From positions 1 through 64,000 of IMG/VR virus record IMGVR_UViG_3300027791_000007: DNA of 64,000 nt; one strand, 5' to 3'. The stretch is from a virus. A program made the translations under genes and the position numbers. A model generated the notes under the pieces. It searched no databases, was not told where the DNA came from, and saw nothing but the letters and a program-made list of their open reading frames with translations. Positions 18,268 to 26,793 of this stretch are shown in pieces. Numbering within the stretch: the stretch's first letter is position 1; each line of letters opens with the position of its first letter.

Positions 18268-18404
18268 TCTTTTTTTAATTATTTCTGTATTATTTCTGGG
18301 AGCTCTCTGTGAAAATTCGGTCTCTGACAGACTTTAAACACAAAGGATGTATGTTTATTTCGCCATTTAATTAAAGTGTCCGATTATCCCATAATATCCC
18401 ATGA

Positions 18405-19181
18405 TTACCCATTCGTTTCCGCTAACACGGGTTTTAGTCTATTCTCTCTCATGAAATCTTCTACTCTTATAGTGGGTCTCCAACCTATACTCTTCATGAT
18501 ACTGATGTCAGCAAGGGTCGTATGTCTCTCATATGCCATCTCTGGGTACTCTTCTATTGTATGGCATGGTAGGTCTGGGCGTATATCTTGTATTGATATG
18601 TTAGTGCCTGTACCTATGTCTACTACTCCCTTGATATGGTGATGTTTTATGAGTTTCTTTATAGCACTGCATATATCGTTTACATGTATGAAGTCTCTTC
18701 TGTGATTTGTTGTATATGTTAGTTCATTGTTTATTAATTTATCAAATAGCATACCCTTTCTAGGCGTGCTACTATATACGGTGTGAAACCTCATGAATAC
18801 TACGTTCTTATGTGGTATTGATTCTGCTACATACTTACTCCCAGCATATGGATTTAAAGCAGGTTCATACGCTGTGCTGCTTGATGCAACTAAGCATCTT
18901 ATGTTCTTATAATGTTCTAATATACGTTGTGTTCCTATGACGTTTGTTTTCCAATAGTCAGCAGGTCGATTCATTGACTCTCTTACACCTCCTATACCAG
19001 CAAGATGAATCACCATGTCTATATTGCTTGGCAATTCTGCTCTCGTAATACATTGATGGTCGGTAACTTGATTAGGTGTAGGTCTGTGTATATCTAGTCC
19101 AGAGAGTACATGGTCGTCTCTCAGCGCATCCGTGAGTGCCGTTCCGATGAAACCCTTATGTCCAGTGATAAGTATGTTCAT
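18405..19181 (-). CDS. NAD-dependent epimerase/dehydratase (extended SDR)
   Basis: 258 residues, slightly short for the family (about 300). Rossmann motif TGHKGFIG (residues 6-13), DMVIHLAGIGG, catalytic SSS and YAGSK (Y132, K136). RPDLPCHTIEEYP and GWRP at the C-terminus are typical of UDP-sugar epimerases/dehydratases. A nucleotide-sugar role is inferred, perhaps in glycan or surface modification. Confidence 0.85.
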   Translation of the reverse strand: MNILITGHKGFIGTALTDALRDDHVLSGLDIHRPTPNQVTDHQCITRAELPSNIDMVIHLAGIGGVRESMNRPADYWKTNVIGTQRILEHYKNIRCLVASSSTAYEPALNPYAGSKYVAESIPHKNVVFMRFHTVYSSTPRKGMLFDKLINNELTYTTNHRRDFIHVNDICSAIKKLIKHHHIKGVVDIGTGTNISIQDIRPDLPCHTIEEYPEMAYERHTTLADISIMKSIGWRPTIRVEDFMRENRLKPVLAETNG

Positions 19182-19190
19182 TTCGACTGT

Positions 19191-19283
19191 TTATGCGATG
19201 CTAATTAGCATGGCAGTGTATCCCATCCATACGAATATGTAAAATGCAGTAGCATATACTCCCCATTTAATTAATTGTAACAT
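19191..19283 (-). CDS. Tiny membrane protein (30 aa)
   Basis: One hydrophobic helix (WGVYATAFYIFVWMGYTAML) with a basic start. It overlaps the upstream gene end by 17 bp and ends 9 bp before the epimerase ATG. Confidence 0.45.
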   Translation of the reverse strand: MLQLIKWGVYATAFYIFVWMGYTAMLISIA

Positions 19284-19479
19284 TGACTCGATTCCCATAT
19301 TTTACGATGAGTGCTTCTAGCACACGATTCCAATACTGTGTAGACCATTCTGTGCTACACATATCTATTTGTTGACTTACATTATTTTGACGAGTTGCCG
19401 CTAGATTCTCGTCCAGAAGAGCGAGTGGACAATCTGGACTATCCATTCCAAGGACATCATGATTTTTTAATCTTCTCAT
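19267..19479 (-). CDS. Small protein (70 aa), unknown
   Basis: Start ATG overlaps the upstream TGA. Contains CSTEWSTQYWNRVLEAL. No family recognised; support comes from tight packing. Confidence 0.5.
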   Translation of the reverse strand: MRRLKNHDVLGMDSPDCPLALLDENLAATRQNNVSQQIDMCSTEWSTQYWNRVLEALIVKYGNRVNVTIN

Positions 19480-19646
19480 TTCTCATTCCACTTCAAGATT
19501 TCAACAACACCATCCTTACTTACCTTACAGCGTAAGAATCCATCATGTATTAACTTATCAATTGTTGTTTCAATAGCAGTTCTGCTAAACAAATAATAAG
19601 TCACGACTGACCCCACGACATATGCGCCGAACATCCACCCAATCAT
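19476..19646 (-). CDS. Small N-terminally anchored protein (56 aa)
   Basis: Hydrophobic helix at residues 2-20 (IGWMFGAYVVGSVVTYYLF), then a soluble tail with IDKLIHDGFLRCKVSKDG. It overlaps both neighbours by 4 bp (ATGA-type junctions). Confidence 0.55.
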   Translation of the reverse strand: MIGWMFGAYVVGSVVTYYLFSRTAIETTIDKLIHDGFLRCKVSKDGVVEILKWNEK

Positions 19647-19897
19647 ATTTGTATTGTTTCCATATGAAAGAGATCAGCGGCCTTTTTACCCTTATTGGCA
19701 AATGCCTCTAATGCCTTATCAACAGATTCTTTCTCTGTTGGAGCAGTATAGGACACACACTGTCGTAACGCTTGGCGTTTCATCATATGTGGTATCTTAG
19801 ACTCCTTCGTCACAAACCCTATCTGATGTAACAGTCCTTCGATAAAAGTACGATCTGTATTGATAAAGACGGTGGTCTTAAACATAGTTTTTTTCAT
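19643..19897 (-). CDS. Small protein (84 aa), unknown
   Basis: Start preceded by AAGGAAAACTAC. Mixed alpha/beta composition with KKTMFKTTVFINTDRTFIEG and a C-terminal helix EKESVDKALEAFANKGKK. No family recognised. Confidence 0.55.
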   Translation of the reverse strand: MKKTMFKTTVFINTDRTFIEGLLHQIGFVTKESKIPHMMKRQALRQCVSYTAPTEKESVDKALEAFANKGKKAADLFHMETIQI

Positions 19898-19918
19898 GTA
19901 GTTTTCCTTATTCGCTGA

Positions 19919-20278
19919 TTAAAGATAAAGCGGGCCAGTCCAGCGTATACCGAAACCCCCTTCTAGAACATTACCACGAGCGGCATTACGAGCAGGAGCA
20001 TTAAATCCTGCAGCTTTAAGTAAGTCACCCTTTTTAAATTTTGAATCTTGAGTCGTATTGACTACAAATCCCCATACTTGACCCATTCGGCCTGATGTGT
20101 GGTCGGATACACGACCAATCTTAATATATTTTTGTCCTACTTTAATCATGAACCCATCACGAAATTCATCAGAAGTTCTATGTGAGAAATCCATACTCTT
20201 ATAGTCATGTGCAGCAGCATCTAACATATTGTTGATACCGTCCATTACATCATCGAATTGTTTTTTAATCTGTGTCAT
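19919..20278 (-). CDS. Conserved phage protein, unknown (119 aa)
   Basis: Helical N-terminus (KKQFDDVMDGINNMLDAA) and a beta domain (IKVGQKYIKIGRVSDHTSG, VWGFVVNTTQDSKFKKGDLL). The KFKKGDLLKAAGFNAPARN segment resembles small proteins in marine T4-like phages. It overlaps the upstream gene by 1 bp. Confidence 0.6.
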   Translation of the reverse strand: MTQIKKQFDDVMDGINNMLDAAAHDYKSMDFSHRTSDEFRDGFMIKVGQKYIKIGRVSDHTSGRMGQVWGFVVNTTQDSKFKKGDLLKAAGFNAPARNAARGNVLEGGFGIRWTGPLYL

Positions 20279-20655
20279 TATGCGACCTCTTTCATTGCAG
20301 TTACAGTATAAGGTTTATTCCATTGTCCAATATTGATATCACAATAATGCGACCTATGAAAGTAGTCAACCATTGCATCATCGTTATTGAAATACTTAAC
20401 ACCTTTCATTTGCAAAAGCAACTCATTTAGAAAGTTCTTCTGAATACCTTCATAATGTGAGTCAATGTGATACACATTTACTTGACTATAATCGTCACCA
20501 TGTGAATGTTTGAACGTCATCGGCCCAGACTTTATATTTACAACAATAGTTGAGTGGTGTCTGACTGCAATAGATGCCTTCATATTATACTTGTTTAGAA
20601 CCTTTTTTATACCGACTGAAAGTTCTTTTTTGTCGTTTTGTGATACATACGCCAT
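20278..20655 (-). CDS. LPD29-like protein
   Basis: 125 residues. KKVLNKYNMKASIAVRHHST then IVVNIKSGPMTF matches the pattern of the large-polyvalent-protein domain 29 (a helix, then a beta hairpin with an SGP/DGP turn). These domains occur in phage early proteins of unknown function. First gene behind the promoter at 20697-20725. Confidence 0.6.
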   Translation of the reverse strand: MAYVSQNDKKELSVGIKKVLNKYNMKASIAVRHHSTIVVNIKSGPMTFKHSHGDDYSQVNVYHIDSHYEGIQKNFLNELLLQMKGVKYFNNDDAMVDYFHRSHYCDINIGQWNKPYTVTAMKEVA

Positions 20656-20696
20656 TTGTTTTTCTCTCTCTTTGTTTCAACTCATCTTACTTATAC

Positions 20697-20725
20697 AATG
20701 TATCAGGCTTTTAGGGCAATGTCAA
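20697..20725 (-). promoter_or_regulatory. Early sigma70 promoter
   Basis: TTGACA at 20720-20725, 17 bp, TACATT at 20697-20702. A repeated 18-bp element lies 16 bp upstream of the -35. Confidence 0.75.
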
Positions 20726-20741
20726 GTGTTATTTTAAATCG

Positions 20742-20759
20742 TTGATAATACAGCGTTTT
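20742..20759 (-). repeat. Upstream promoter element, copy 1
   Basis: Plus strand TTGATAATACAGCGTTTT, repeated exactly at 54561-54578. Both copies lie 16 bp upstream of a -35 box and next to the previous gene's stop codon. The fixed spacing suggests a binding site for a regulator or RNA polymerase. Confidence 0.65.
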
Positions 20760-21836
20760 TTAGTAGTTATATTTATCCAATATGGACACTTTACGCTTAC
20801 CGATTCGCTTTGATTCGGACAGTTGTTTCTGTATATGGTACATAACCTCTGGTTGCATCTGTTTTCGTGTCTTATCGTCCTTATATCGTGTACATTTGTT
20901 GTCTGCTACACAAGAACAGCGTATCTTTGTGCATGTCACAAAATTCCTGGGCAGCGTAATCTTCTTGTCCTCTATATTTGCATAAGAACCACCTATCTTA
21001 CATACTCCTCGTTGTATGTTGCCGTATTGATCTATCTGACACCCTTCTAACCCTATACCACACAACCAACCGTTGAAATCGTCCTCTTGTCGTGTAATCA
21101 TATTGTTTGCCCACTCTTCCTTCGGTTCGTCTACCTCATTATAGTAGGCAAGCATGTCTGGTTGGTCAAATCTCTCACCAATCTCATCATATGATTGAGC
21201 ATGTTCTCGTTCCTCTAACCACTGTATCTGCTCTGGTGTATAGAATGGGTCGTACTTACGATTGTCCGAATCCCATGTGCTCTTGGTTCGTATTCTCTTT
21301 ATGTGGTGGTTTATCTGTCCTTTTTCACAAAATTCTACAATGTTCTGTACTGTATCCCAATACTCGGGCTCTGCCATAAGATTGACACTAAACTTCTTTA
21401 ATGGTAATGCAGATAGGACATCCTTAAATTTGTCTAACTTTAGAAACCCAAAATGTGAACTAAACTGTATCTTCTCTACCCACTCCGACAACTCTTTATA
21501 ATACTTTGGTAGTCTAGAACCATTACTGTTCAACCCCAGATTTCTTGCTCTTTCTGGGTATTCTGTTTTCAACCACTTGACAAACGGCAGAAAGTTTGGA
21601 TTGATTGTTGGTTCACCACCAGTAAACCATATCTTGATATCCAGATTACTTGGTATCTCTGGTTCAATCTTTCTAAAGATTTCTTGGAAACTTTCTAGAC
21701 TACGATGTTTTGATGTATAGTCATGTAGATTGTCTGGGCAATAAGCACAATCGTAATTACATCTCTTACCCACATTCCAGTGAATTGTAAAGAAGTGTTG
21801 TGGTCTATTGCTTTGGGTGGTTATTCTAAAATTCAT
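20760..21836 (-). CDS. Radical SAM enzyme (QueE/organic-radical-activating-like N-terminus)
   Basis: 358 residues from the internal ATG. Cx3Cx2C as CNYDCAYC in FTIHWNVGKRCNYDCAYC, then the SAM-binding IWFTGGEPTINP and GLNSNGSR. The C-terminal half has scattered cysteines (WLCGIGLEGCQ, GVCKIGG, CTKIRCSC, CTRY) that could bind a second cluster. It overlaps the methyltransferase upstream by 11 bp. Substrate unknown. Confidence 0.8.
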   Translation of the reverse strand: MNFRITTQSNRPQHFFTIHWNVGKRCNYDCAYCPDNLHDYTSKHRSLESFQEIFRKIEPEIPSNLDIKIWFTGGEPTINPNFLPFVKWLKTEYPERARNLGLNSNGSRLPKYYKELSEWVEKIQFSSHFGFLKLDKFKDVLSALPLKKFSVNLMAEPEYWDTVQNIVEFCEKGQINHHIKRIRTKSTWDSDNRKYDPFYTPEQIQWLEEREHAQSYDEIGERFDQPDMLAYYNEVDEPKEEWANNMITRQEDDFNGWLCGIGLEGCQIDQYGNIQRGVCKIGGSYANIEDKKITLPRNFVTCTKIRCSCVADNKCTRYKDDKTRKQMQPEVMYHIQKQLSESKRIGKRKVSILDKYNY

Positions 21837-22545
21837 ATGTCCATCGCCACACAACTCTTTGTGGATTATCCTCTTCGTGTATACCTCTTACTTTTGCTCT
21901 GTATTGTAGAGCCTTTCTCTGTATATTATAATGTTTGCGAGTCATCTTCCTCATATCCGTAGTGCCGACACCATCAATTGTAGTTTTTAGTGCAAACTCT
22001 TTCCCCAACCTAGTGATACGTTCTTCTGTCCATGTTATGTCACCATGTGCTACAATTGTGCCTGATGGTTTTAGTAGATGTACCCCTTGTGCAATTATTG
22101 ATCTGTGTGTATCCTCATCTGTTGGCCCCCAAGGCCCAAGGATTAATACCCAATCAGCAATATTGGGTTTAAATATGTCCACTGCATCTTGTATTGGTCT
22201 AACTAGGTCTGATGTGGGGAATTTTACCAAGTCCATACCAATAAGATTCGGTATGATACCCTTGAATGGATTAGCACCACAACCAAGGTCAATGACTAAC
22301 TCTGGATTAGTTGATGCTATCTCTTCTGCAAGTCCTCTTCCACTTAGTGACCTATACAATGGTAGGTTTTGTCTAATACTTTTCTCTATATCACCACTAA
22401 ATCTTTCCTCCAGAATTTCGTGGGCGTCTGGTTGTCCATATTTGATAAGTCTATTCTTTGCTCTACTATACCATTGTTCTCTGTCCTCTTTTCTCATCAT
22501 CCAGAGCATCCAATCGTAGTATCGTTTTGGTTCTCTATCTTCCAT
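21826..22545 (-). CDS. Class I SAM methyltransferase, GCGANxFK group
   Basis: 239 residues, start behind AAAGGATTTATTTC. Motif I LVIDLGCGANPFKGI, then MDLVKFPTSDL and WVLILGPWGP. It shares LYRSLSGRGLAEEIA, NPELVIDLGCGAN and the C-terminal VVWRWT with the paralogue at 50393-51076. It lies between two rSAM genes with overlaps on both sides, so they probably act in one pathway. Confidence 0.75.
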   Translation of the reverse strand: MEDREPKRYYDWMLWMMRKEDREQWYSRAKNRLIKYGQPDAHEILEERFSGDIEKSIRQNLPLYRSLSGRGLAEEIASTNPELVIDLGCGANPFKGIIPNLIGMDLVKFPTSDLVRPIQDAVDIFKPNIADWVLILGPWGPTDEDTHRSIIAQGVHLLKPSGTIVAHGDITWTEERITRLGKEFALKTTIDGVGTTDMRKMTRKHYNIQRKALQYRAKVRGIHEEDNPQRVVWRWTYEF

Positions 22546-23797
22546 GAAATAAATCCTTTAATCGTAACATATTATTATCTATGCTATCCCAATTAGGGCG
22601 TTTTGGTCTAAGTCTGTCTTTAAGTTCTGTATCATCTTTGAGTTGAGCCCATTGCACTTCTTTTGGCATACCAGTTTCCCCATTCGTTATGTGTTTAATA
22701 GCATCCTTTGATATTTTATCACCACCCTCTAGATAGTCTACTGCCCGTTGTATTGTATCATCTGGTAGAAATCTTACGTTTTGACATTTGGGTCTATACA
22801 CAAAGTTTGAGTGTAAATTTATTAAATCTTTTCTACCCTCTTCACGGGCCCACTTTTCAAACTCTCTTATATTAAACAAATTAAACACACTTACAGTAAA
22901 TTGATATGATATGGATATGTCTGAAGCAAACAACAACAATTGTTTAGTGTTTCTTGTCCATTGTTCCCAAGTGTGTGGATATCTTATATAATTATAATTG
23001 GCATCAGTTCCATCCACCGATAAATTAATCTTGGCACTTTTAAACTGACACATTTTTTCGTAGATGTCTGTGCCTTTGTATGTGCCGTTTGTAGTTAGTG
23101 AAAGTTCTATATGAGCTGAATGTCCAGTTTCTAACATGTAGTCCATCACCTCATGTACTTGTGGAATCAATGTTGGTTCACCACCAGTAAACTTTAATGT
23201 TCTTATGTGTTCTGCATTTGACTTTAACTTATCATAAAAAGCAGGGTTTTGCCACCATTGTAATTCATCTGTAAACCCTGCTTTTTTATAGTCTGCCCAT
23301 ATTTTCTCTTTTTTCTCTTTACGGTTTCCTGCTTTATGCCACCATCCCTCTTTATAATTGTTCCACTTTTCTTTTGCAATAAGAGAACTAGATGCAGCTT
23401 CACACATATTGCACATTAGATTACACTTACTACCAAGTTTTAAGTCTACATACGACCATTCATGTTCAGTTACAAGGTCATTCTCTAATCTTTCATTAGA
23501 ACCTAGTCTCATACTTTGTATACCAGCTGCTTCTTGATCCCAACATTTATCACACCTTGGGTCTTTTATACCATTGTCTAAGTTGTCTCTTAGTGATTTC
23601 CACCAATCTGTTTCCCCATGATTTTCATTCCACATTGGTGGATCGCCAAACGTCACATTCCGAATGGGTGAAGTTCCTGCCTCCTTCTGACTTCTCATGA
23701 ATATAGTACAACAAGGTTTATTCAGTCCATCTGTAGACATACATATCCCACCATGTGCATAAACACACAGCGTGTTTTTTTTGTTAGCATCAATCAC
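22535..23797 (-). CDS. Twitch-type radical SAM enzyme, copy A
   Basis: 420 residues if translation starts at the GTG at 23795-23797, which overlaps the ThyX stop codon. That gives the same length as its paralogue at 25531-26793, which also starts just before a CxxAHGG motif; the longer ATG frame runs back inside thyX. Features: YAHGGICMSTDGLNKPCC, CDKCWDQEAAGIQSMRLG, the Cx3Cx2C site CNLMCNMC, EAASSSLIAKE, KFTGGEPTLIPQVHEVMDY and NLSVDGTDANYNYIRYPH. Early CC and CDKC are candidate auxiliary-cluster ligands. Confidence 0.82.
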   Translation of the reverse strand: MIDANKKNTLCVYAHGGICMSTDGLNKPCCTIFMRSQKEAGTSPIRNVTFGDPPMWNENHGETDWWKSLRDNLDNGIKDPRCDKCWDQEAAGIQSMRLGSNERLENDLVTEHEWSYVDLKLGSKCNLMCNMCEAASSSLIAKEKWNNYKEGWWHKAGNRKEKKEKIWADYKKAGFTDELQWWQNPAFYDKLKSNAEHIRTLKFTGGEPTLIPQVHEVMDYMLETGHSAHIELSLTTNGTYKGTDIYEKMCQFKSAKINLSVDGTDANYNYIRYPHTWEQWTRNTKQLLLFASDISISYQFTVSVFNLFNIREFEKWAREEGRKDLINLHSNFVYRPKCQNVRFLPDDTIQRAVDYLEGGDKISKDAIKHITNGETGMPKEVQWAQLKDDTELKDRLRPKRPNWDSIDNNMLRLKDLFHGR

Positions 23798-24401
23798 GAA
23801 GCGCCGTCCAACTAATAGGAAAAAGTTCTTTTGCAGCATCGTCAATCATCTGTGCAATTTGTTGTGTTTCCCTCTGTGTATCTGGTTTACATCTTAGATT
23901 ACATACACGGGCAAATGCCATAAGTGTACCACTCCAATACCACTCCGTGTATAAATTCTGTGGTAATATCATTCTTGCCATCTCTGGTGCAACATTTGCT
24001 TTCAATAGATTGTTGTATGTTTGTGCCACAAATTGGACAGCACCATCAATATTGTATTCTATAGTTTCATCTGATGAACCTTGTTTTTTGTCATCTGCTT
24101 TAAGTCTCCATTCATTAGGAATGTAAAACTCTGGTTCATCATCTACATAACGTCTACTGACTTCGTTCCACACCAAACCGACTTGGTGTTTCACAAGTTG
24201 TCTTGCAACAAAGATTGGTGCCTTAATTCTGAATTGCATTGATGCATGTCCAAAAGGACTCCAGTGATTGTGTTTTGCAAGAAAATTGATGAGTTTCTCA
24301 TCTCCTTTAGAAAACTCTGTACTCTCTTTTGCGAAAGATACACGAGCTGCATTTACTACTGATAGGTCTGTTCCCATCATATCTATTATTTCTACGTTCA
24401 T
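23790..24401 (-). CDS. thyX: Flavin-dependent thymidylate synthase ThyX
   Basis: 203 residues. NAARVSF, HWSPFGHASMQFRIKAPIFVARQLVKHQ and the ThyX signature in modified form KHQVGLVWNEVSRRY (usual RHR...S.R), then the C-terminal ARMILPQNLYTEWYWSG. It makes dTMP with FAD and folate, replacing the T4-type ThyA. The start overlaps the 31-aa membrane gene. Confidence 0.93.
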   Translation of the reverse strand: MNVEIIDMMGTDLSVVNAARVSFAKESTEFSKGDEKLINFLAKHNHWSPFGHASMQFRIKAPIFVARQLVKHQVGLVWNEVSRRYVDDEPEFYIPNEWRLKADDKKQGSSDETIEYNIDGAVQFVAQTYNNLLKANVAPEMARMILPQNLYTEWYWSGTLMAFARVCNLRCKPDTQRETQQIAQMIDDAAKELFPISWTALRD

Positions 24402-24493
24402 AAACTTAATCCTCTAAAAACTAACCATAAATTATATGTGCATAGTATAAGTGTTAGTGCTATTGCTATTGGTGCCGCCCATTTATATATCAT
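24398..24493 (-). CDS. Tiny membrane protein (31 aa)
   Basis: One hydrophobic helix (WAAPIAIALTLILCTYNLWLV). ATG overlaps the upstream TGA, and its own TGA overlaps the thyX ATG. Confidence 0.5.
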   Translation of the reverse strand: MIYKWAAPIAIALTLILCTYNLWLVFRGLSL

Positions 24494-24612
24494 AACCACC
24501 CCATCGCTAGTTTAGTATCATACGGCACCATCTCCATATTGAATGGTGGATCAAAAGTACAGTTTACTATACAATCTTTTGCACCAGTTTCATTTTTTTC
24601 TTCTGGCGTCAT
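24490..24612 (-). CDS. Small acidic protein (40 aa)
   Basis: ATG overlaps the stop of the pentapeptide protein at 24609. Contains CIVNCTFDPPFNMEMVPYD, with a CxxxC pair. Unknown; support comes from ATGA-type overlaps on both sides. Confidence 0.45.
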   Translation of the reverse strand: MTPEEKNETGAKDCIVNCTFDPPFNMEMVPYDTKLAMGWL

Positions 24613-25550
24613 TCATCCCTCACTTGTAGTGTTTCTGTGTTACCATCGTCAATTATATTAATGTACTTGTTCAAGTCAACTTCTTTCAGTACTTTCAACT
24701 TAGTAACAGTGAACTTAGAATTACTGTCTGATACAACATCACCAGCATTAAACTCTACCATAAATAGATGCCAATTAGGTTTTGCCCCAAGTGCCATCCA
24801 CTCTTTCAACACCCATGTCAATGGTGCAAGTGCTATGCCTGGATTCTTTGTTGCATCAATAGGTGAAGCACCACCTCTTGTAGCATCATATATCTTACCC
24901 ACTTCATATACCATATGTGGGCGATAGATACCACGCTTTCCTTCACCCAATAGTTTCCAACTAATACACTTATAGTCTGGTGGCATCTGATCGTATGCCT
25001 CCTTCTGACTTCTCATGAATCTTGGTATGCCAGTCGTCTTGTGTAATAGTGCTGAACGCCAATCACAATTAGTAAATCTAGCGCCTGTCCATACAGTTCC
25101 ACGCCCATTTATGTCACGAAAGTCTGATTTTCTACAATCTGAACCACTAAAATCTACATACTGTAGTCTGGCACCATAGAAGTTTACACTTCGCATCATA
25201 CAATCTTTGATTACACCACCACTCATGTTTACATGACTCATATTTGCATGTCTCATATTACAGTTGATAAATTGTGTTCCCTTTAGTTTAGCGCCTGTAA
25301 AGTCTGCATCTCTTAGATGTCCAAACTCAAATATACAGCCTGATAGGTCTGCATCCCTAAAACTACAGTTGTCAAAATACACATCCTTGATTACCTTATC
25401 ATGCATAACAAGATTGTCAAAATCTAAGTTCAAGAAGTCTGGATTGTCTCTGCCTGTCAAGATATCTGCATCAACGCCCTTACCACCCTCTAGAAGTTCT
25501 ACTAGTGTCTCATCATATATCTTTACACCCTCAAGATTGTATATCATCAA
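24609..25550 (-). CDS. Pentapeptide-repeat protein 1 with common C-terminal domain
   Basis: 313 residues. About residues 45-175 are pentapeptide repeats (CSFRDADLSGCIFEFGHLRD, ADFTGAKLKGTQFINC, ANMSHVNMSGG) forming a right-handed quadrilateral helix. Residues 200-305 are a separate domain (GIYRPHMVYEVGKIYDAT, GIALAPLTWVLKEWMALGA, FTVTKLKVLKEV) shared with the proteins at 26790 and 27809. The layout resembles the DUF5758-type domain of some viral pentapeptide proteins. It overlaps the rSAM gene upstream by 20 bp. Function unknown; a scaffold or substrate of the rSAM enzymes is inference. Confidence 0.82.
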   Translation of the reverse strand: MMIYNLEGVKIYDETLVELLEGGKGVDADILTGRDNPDFLNLDFDNLVMHDKVIKDVYFDNCSFRDADLSGCIFEFGHLRDADFTGAKLKGTQFINCNMRHANMSHVNMSGGVIKDCMMRSVNFYGARLQYVDFSGSDCRKSDFRDINGRGTVWTGARFTNCDWRSALLHKTTGIPRFMRSQKEAYDQMPPDYKCISWKLLGEGKRGIYRPHMVYEVGKIYDATRGGASPIDATKNPGIALAPLTWVLKEWMALGAKPNWHLFMVEFNAGDVVSDSNSKFTVTKLKVLKEVDLNKYINIIDDGNTETLQVRDE

Positions 25551-26793
25551 ATATTCTCCTCAAACCAAACGTATCTATTGAATCATAGTTAGGTCGTTTT
25601 ACTCTTAATTTATCTTTTATTAATGTGTCTTGTTTTAACTTTTGCATTACTTCATTCTTCTCTTCTATAGATATATATGGTCTAGATTCGATGAAGTTAA
25701 TTGCAGTTGTAGTCATCTTAGGATACTTCTTTTGTCCTTCTTTTAAATATACTAATGCCTTTTCTAATACATCATCTGGTAGATATCTTACGTTGTGGTG
25801 TCTAGGCCAAAACACTGGGTGTAATGAATATCCCCCTCTATAACTTTTGCAACCACCAACTTCGTGAAACCATTTTGACATCTCTACGATGTTAAACAGA
25901 TTAAATGCACTCATTGTAAATTGGTAGTTTAATTTTATTTCACCTTTATACAGTTGTAGTAGTTTTATATTTTGTTGCCACTTTTCCCACGAATGTGGAT
26001 ACCTTATATAATTATAGTTAGCACCAGTGCCATCTACACTCATTCGTATTTGTGATGAACGAAAGTTTAACATATCTTCCCATAGTTTTAGACTTTTGTT
26101 TGTTCCATTTGTAGTAATTCGTATGTGAATGTGTTTAGCATGTCCAGACTTAACCATCCAATCCATGACCTCATGGACTTGTGGTATTACAGTAGGTTCT
26201 CCACCAGTAAATTTTAGTGTTCTTATGTGTTCTGCATTTGACTTTAACTTATCATAAAAAGCAGGGTCTTCATACCACTGTTTCTTCTCTGTAAAACCAC
26301 CCAACTCATAATACTTCCGTGTCTGTTTTTTAAACTCCTCATGGTGTGCTGGAAACATTCCTTCCTCTAATTCTCCAGGCCATTGTTCGTCCATATTATC
26401 GTACATTTCTTTTGCAATTAGTGAACTAGATGGAGATTTACACATTGAACACATCAAGTTACATTTACTACCAAGTTTTAAGTCTACATACGACCAAGGG
26501 TGTATGTTTACTTTATCCTCTTCTTGAAATTCATTACCACAAAGTCTCATACTTTGTATACCAGATGCTTCTAAATCCCAGCACTTTACACACCTTGAGT
26601 CTTTTATACCATTGTCTAAGTTGTCTCTTAGTGATGTCCACCATTGAGATTCATTGTGATCTTCACTCCAATGTGGTTTTTCACCTTCACCTTTTTTTAT
26701 TTGACAACACGGTTTCGTGTATCCATTTGTGGATATACTCATACCACCATGTGCAAAAATACATTTTGTGTTATCTTTGGTGGTGGTTATCAT
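25531..26793 (-). CDS. Twitch-type radical SAM enzyme, copy B
   Basis: 420 residues, paralogue of 22535-23797: FAHGGMSISTNGYTKPCC, CVKCWDLEASGIQSMRL, the Cx3Cx2C site CNLMCSMC, KSPSSSLIAKE, KFTGGEPTVIPQVHEVMDW and RMSVDGTGANYNYIRYPH. It sits between pentapeptide proteins 1 and 2 with 4-bp and 20-bp overlaps, so the three are translated together. Likely a peptide or protein modifier; substrate unknown. Confidence 0.85.
   Translation of the reverse strand: MITTTKDNTKCIFAHGGMSISTNGYTKPCCQIKKGEGEKPHWSEDHNESQWWTSLRDNLDNGIKDSRCVKCWDLEASGIQSMRLCGNEFQEEDKVNIHPWSYVDLKLGSKCNLMCSMCKSPSSSLIAKEMYDNMDEQWPGELEEGMFPAHHEEFKKQTRKYYELGGFTEKKQWYEDPAFYDKLKSNAEHIRTLKFTGGEPTVIPQVHEVMDWMVKSGHAKHIHIRITTNGTNKSLKLWEDMLNFRSSQIRMSVDGTGANYNYIRYPHSWEKWQQNIKLLQLYKGEIKLNYQFTMSAFNLFNIVEMSKWFHEVGGCKSYRGGYSLHPVFWPRHHNVRYLPDDVLEKALVYLKEGQKKYPKMTTTAINFIESRPYISIEEKNEVMQKLKQDTLIKDKLRVKRPNYDSIDTFGLRRIFDDIQS

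Larger units (their letters stand above)
17892..18404. other. Gene-free stretch with tandem promoters and structured RNAs
   Basis: About 510 bp without a credible gene; the longest minus-strand frame inside the stem-loop region is 16 codons without a ribosome site. It holds two consensus early promoters, two promoter-proximal stem-closed segments, a C8 run at 17953-17960 and an ACACAGTGTG palindrome. 18268-18404 shows nothing beyond an AT-rich tail downstream of the epimerase gene. Confidence 0.6.

Noticed and set aside
21935-22519. 194-codon plus-strand frame
   Set aside because: Antisense of a methyltransferase with clear motif I; no promoter or ribosome site on the plus strand here.
22535-23845. 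Longer ATG start of rSAM A at 23845
   Set aside because: It would run 48 bp further into thyX and break the equal length with its 420-aa paralogue; the GTG at 23797 fits better.
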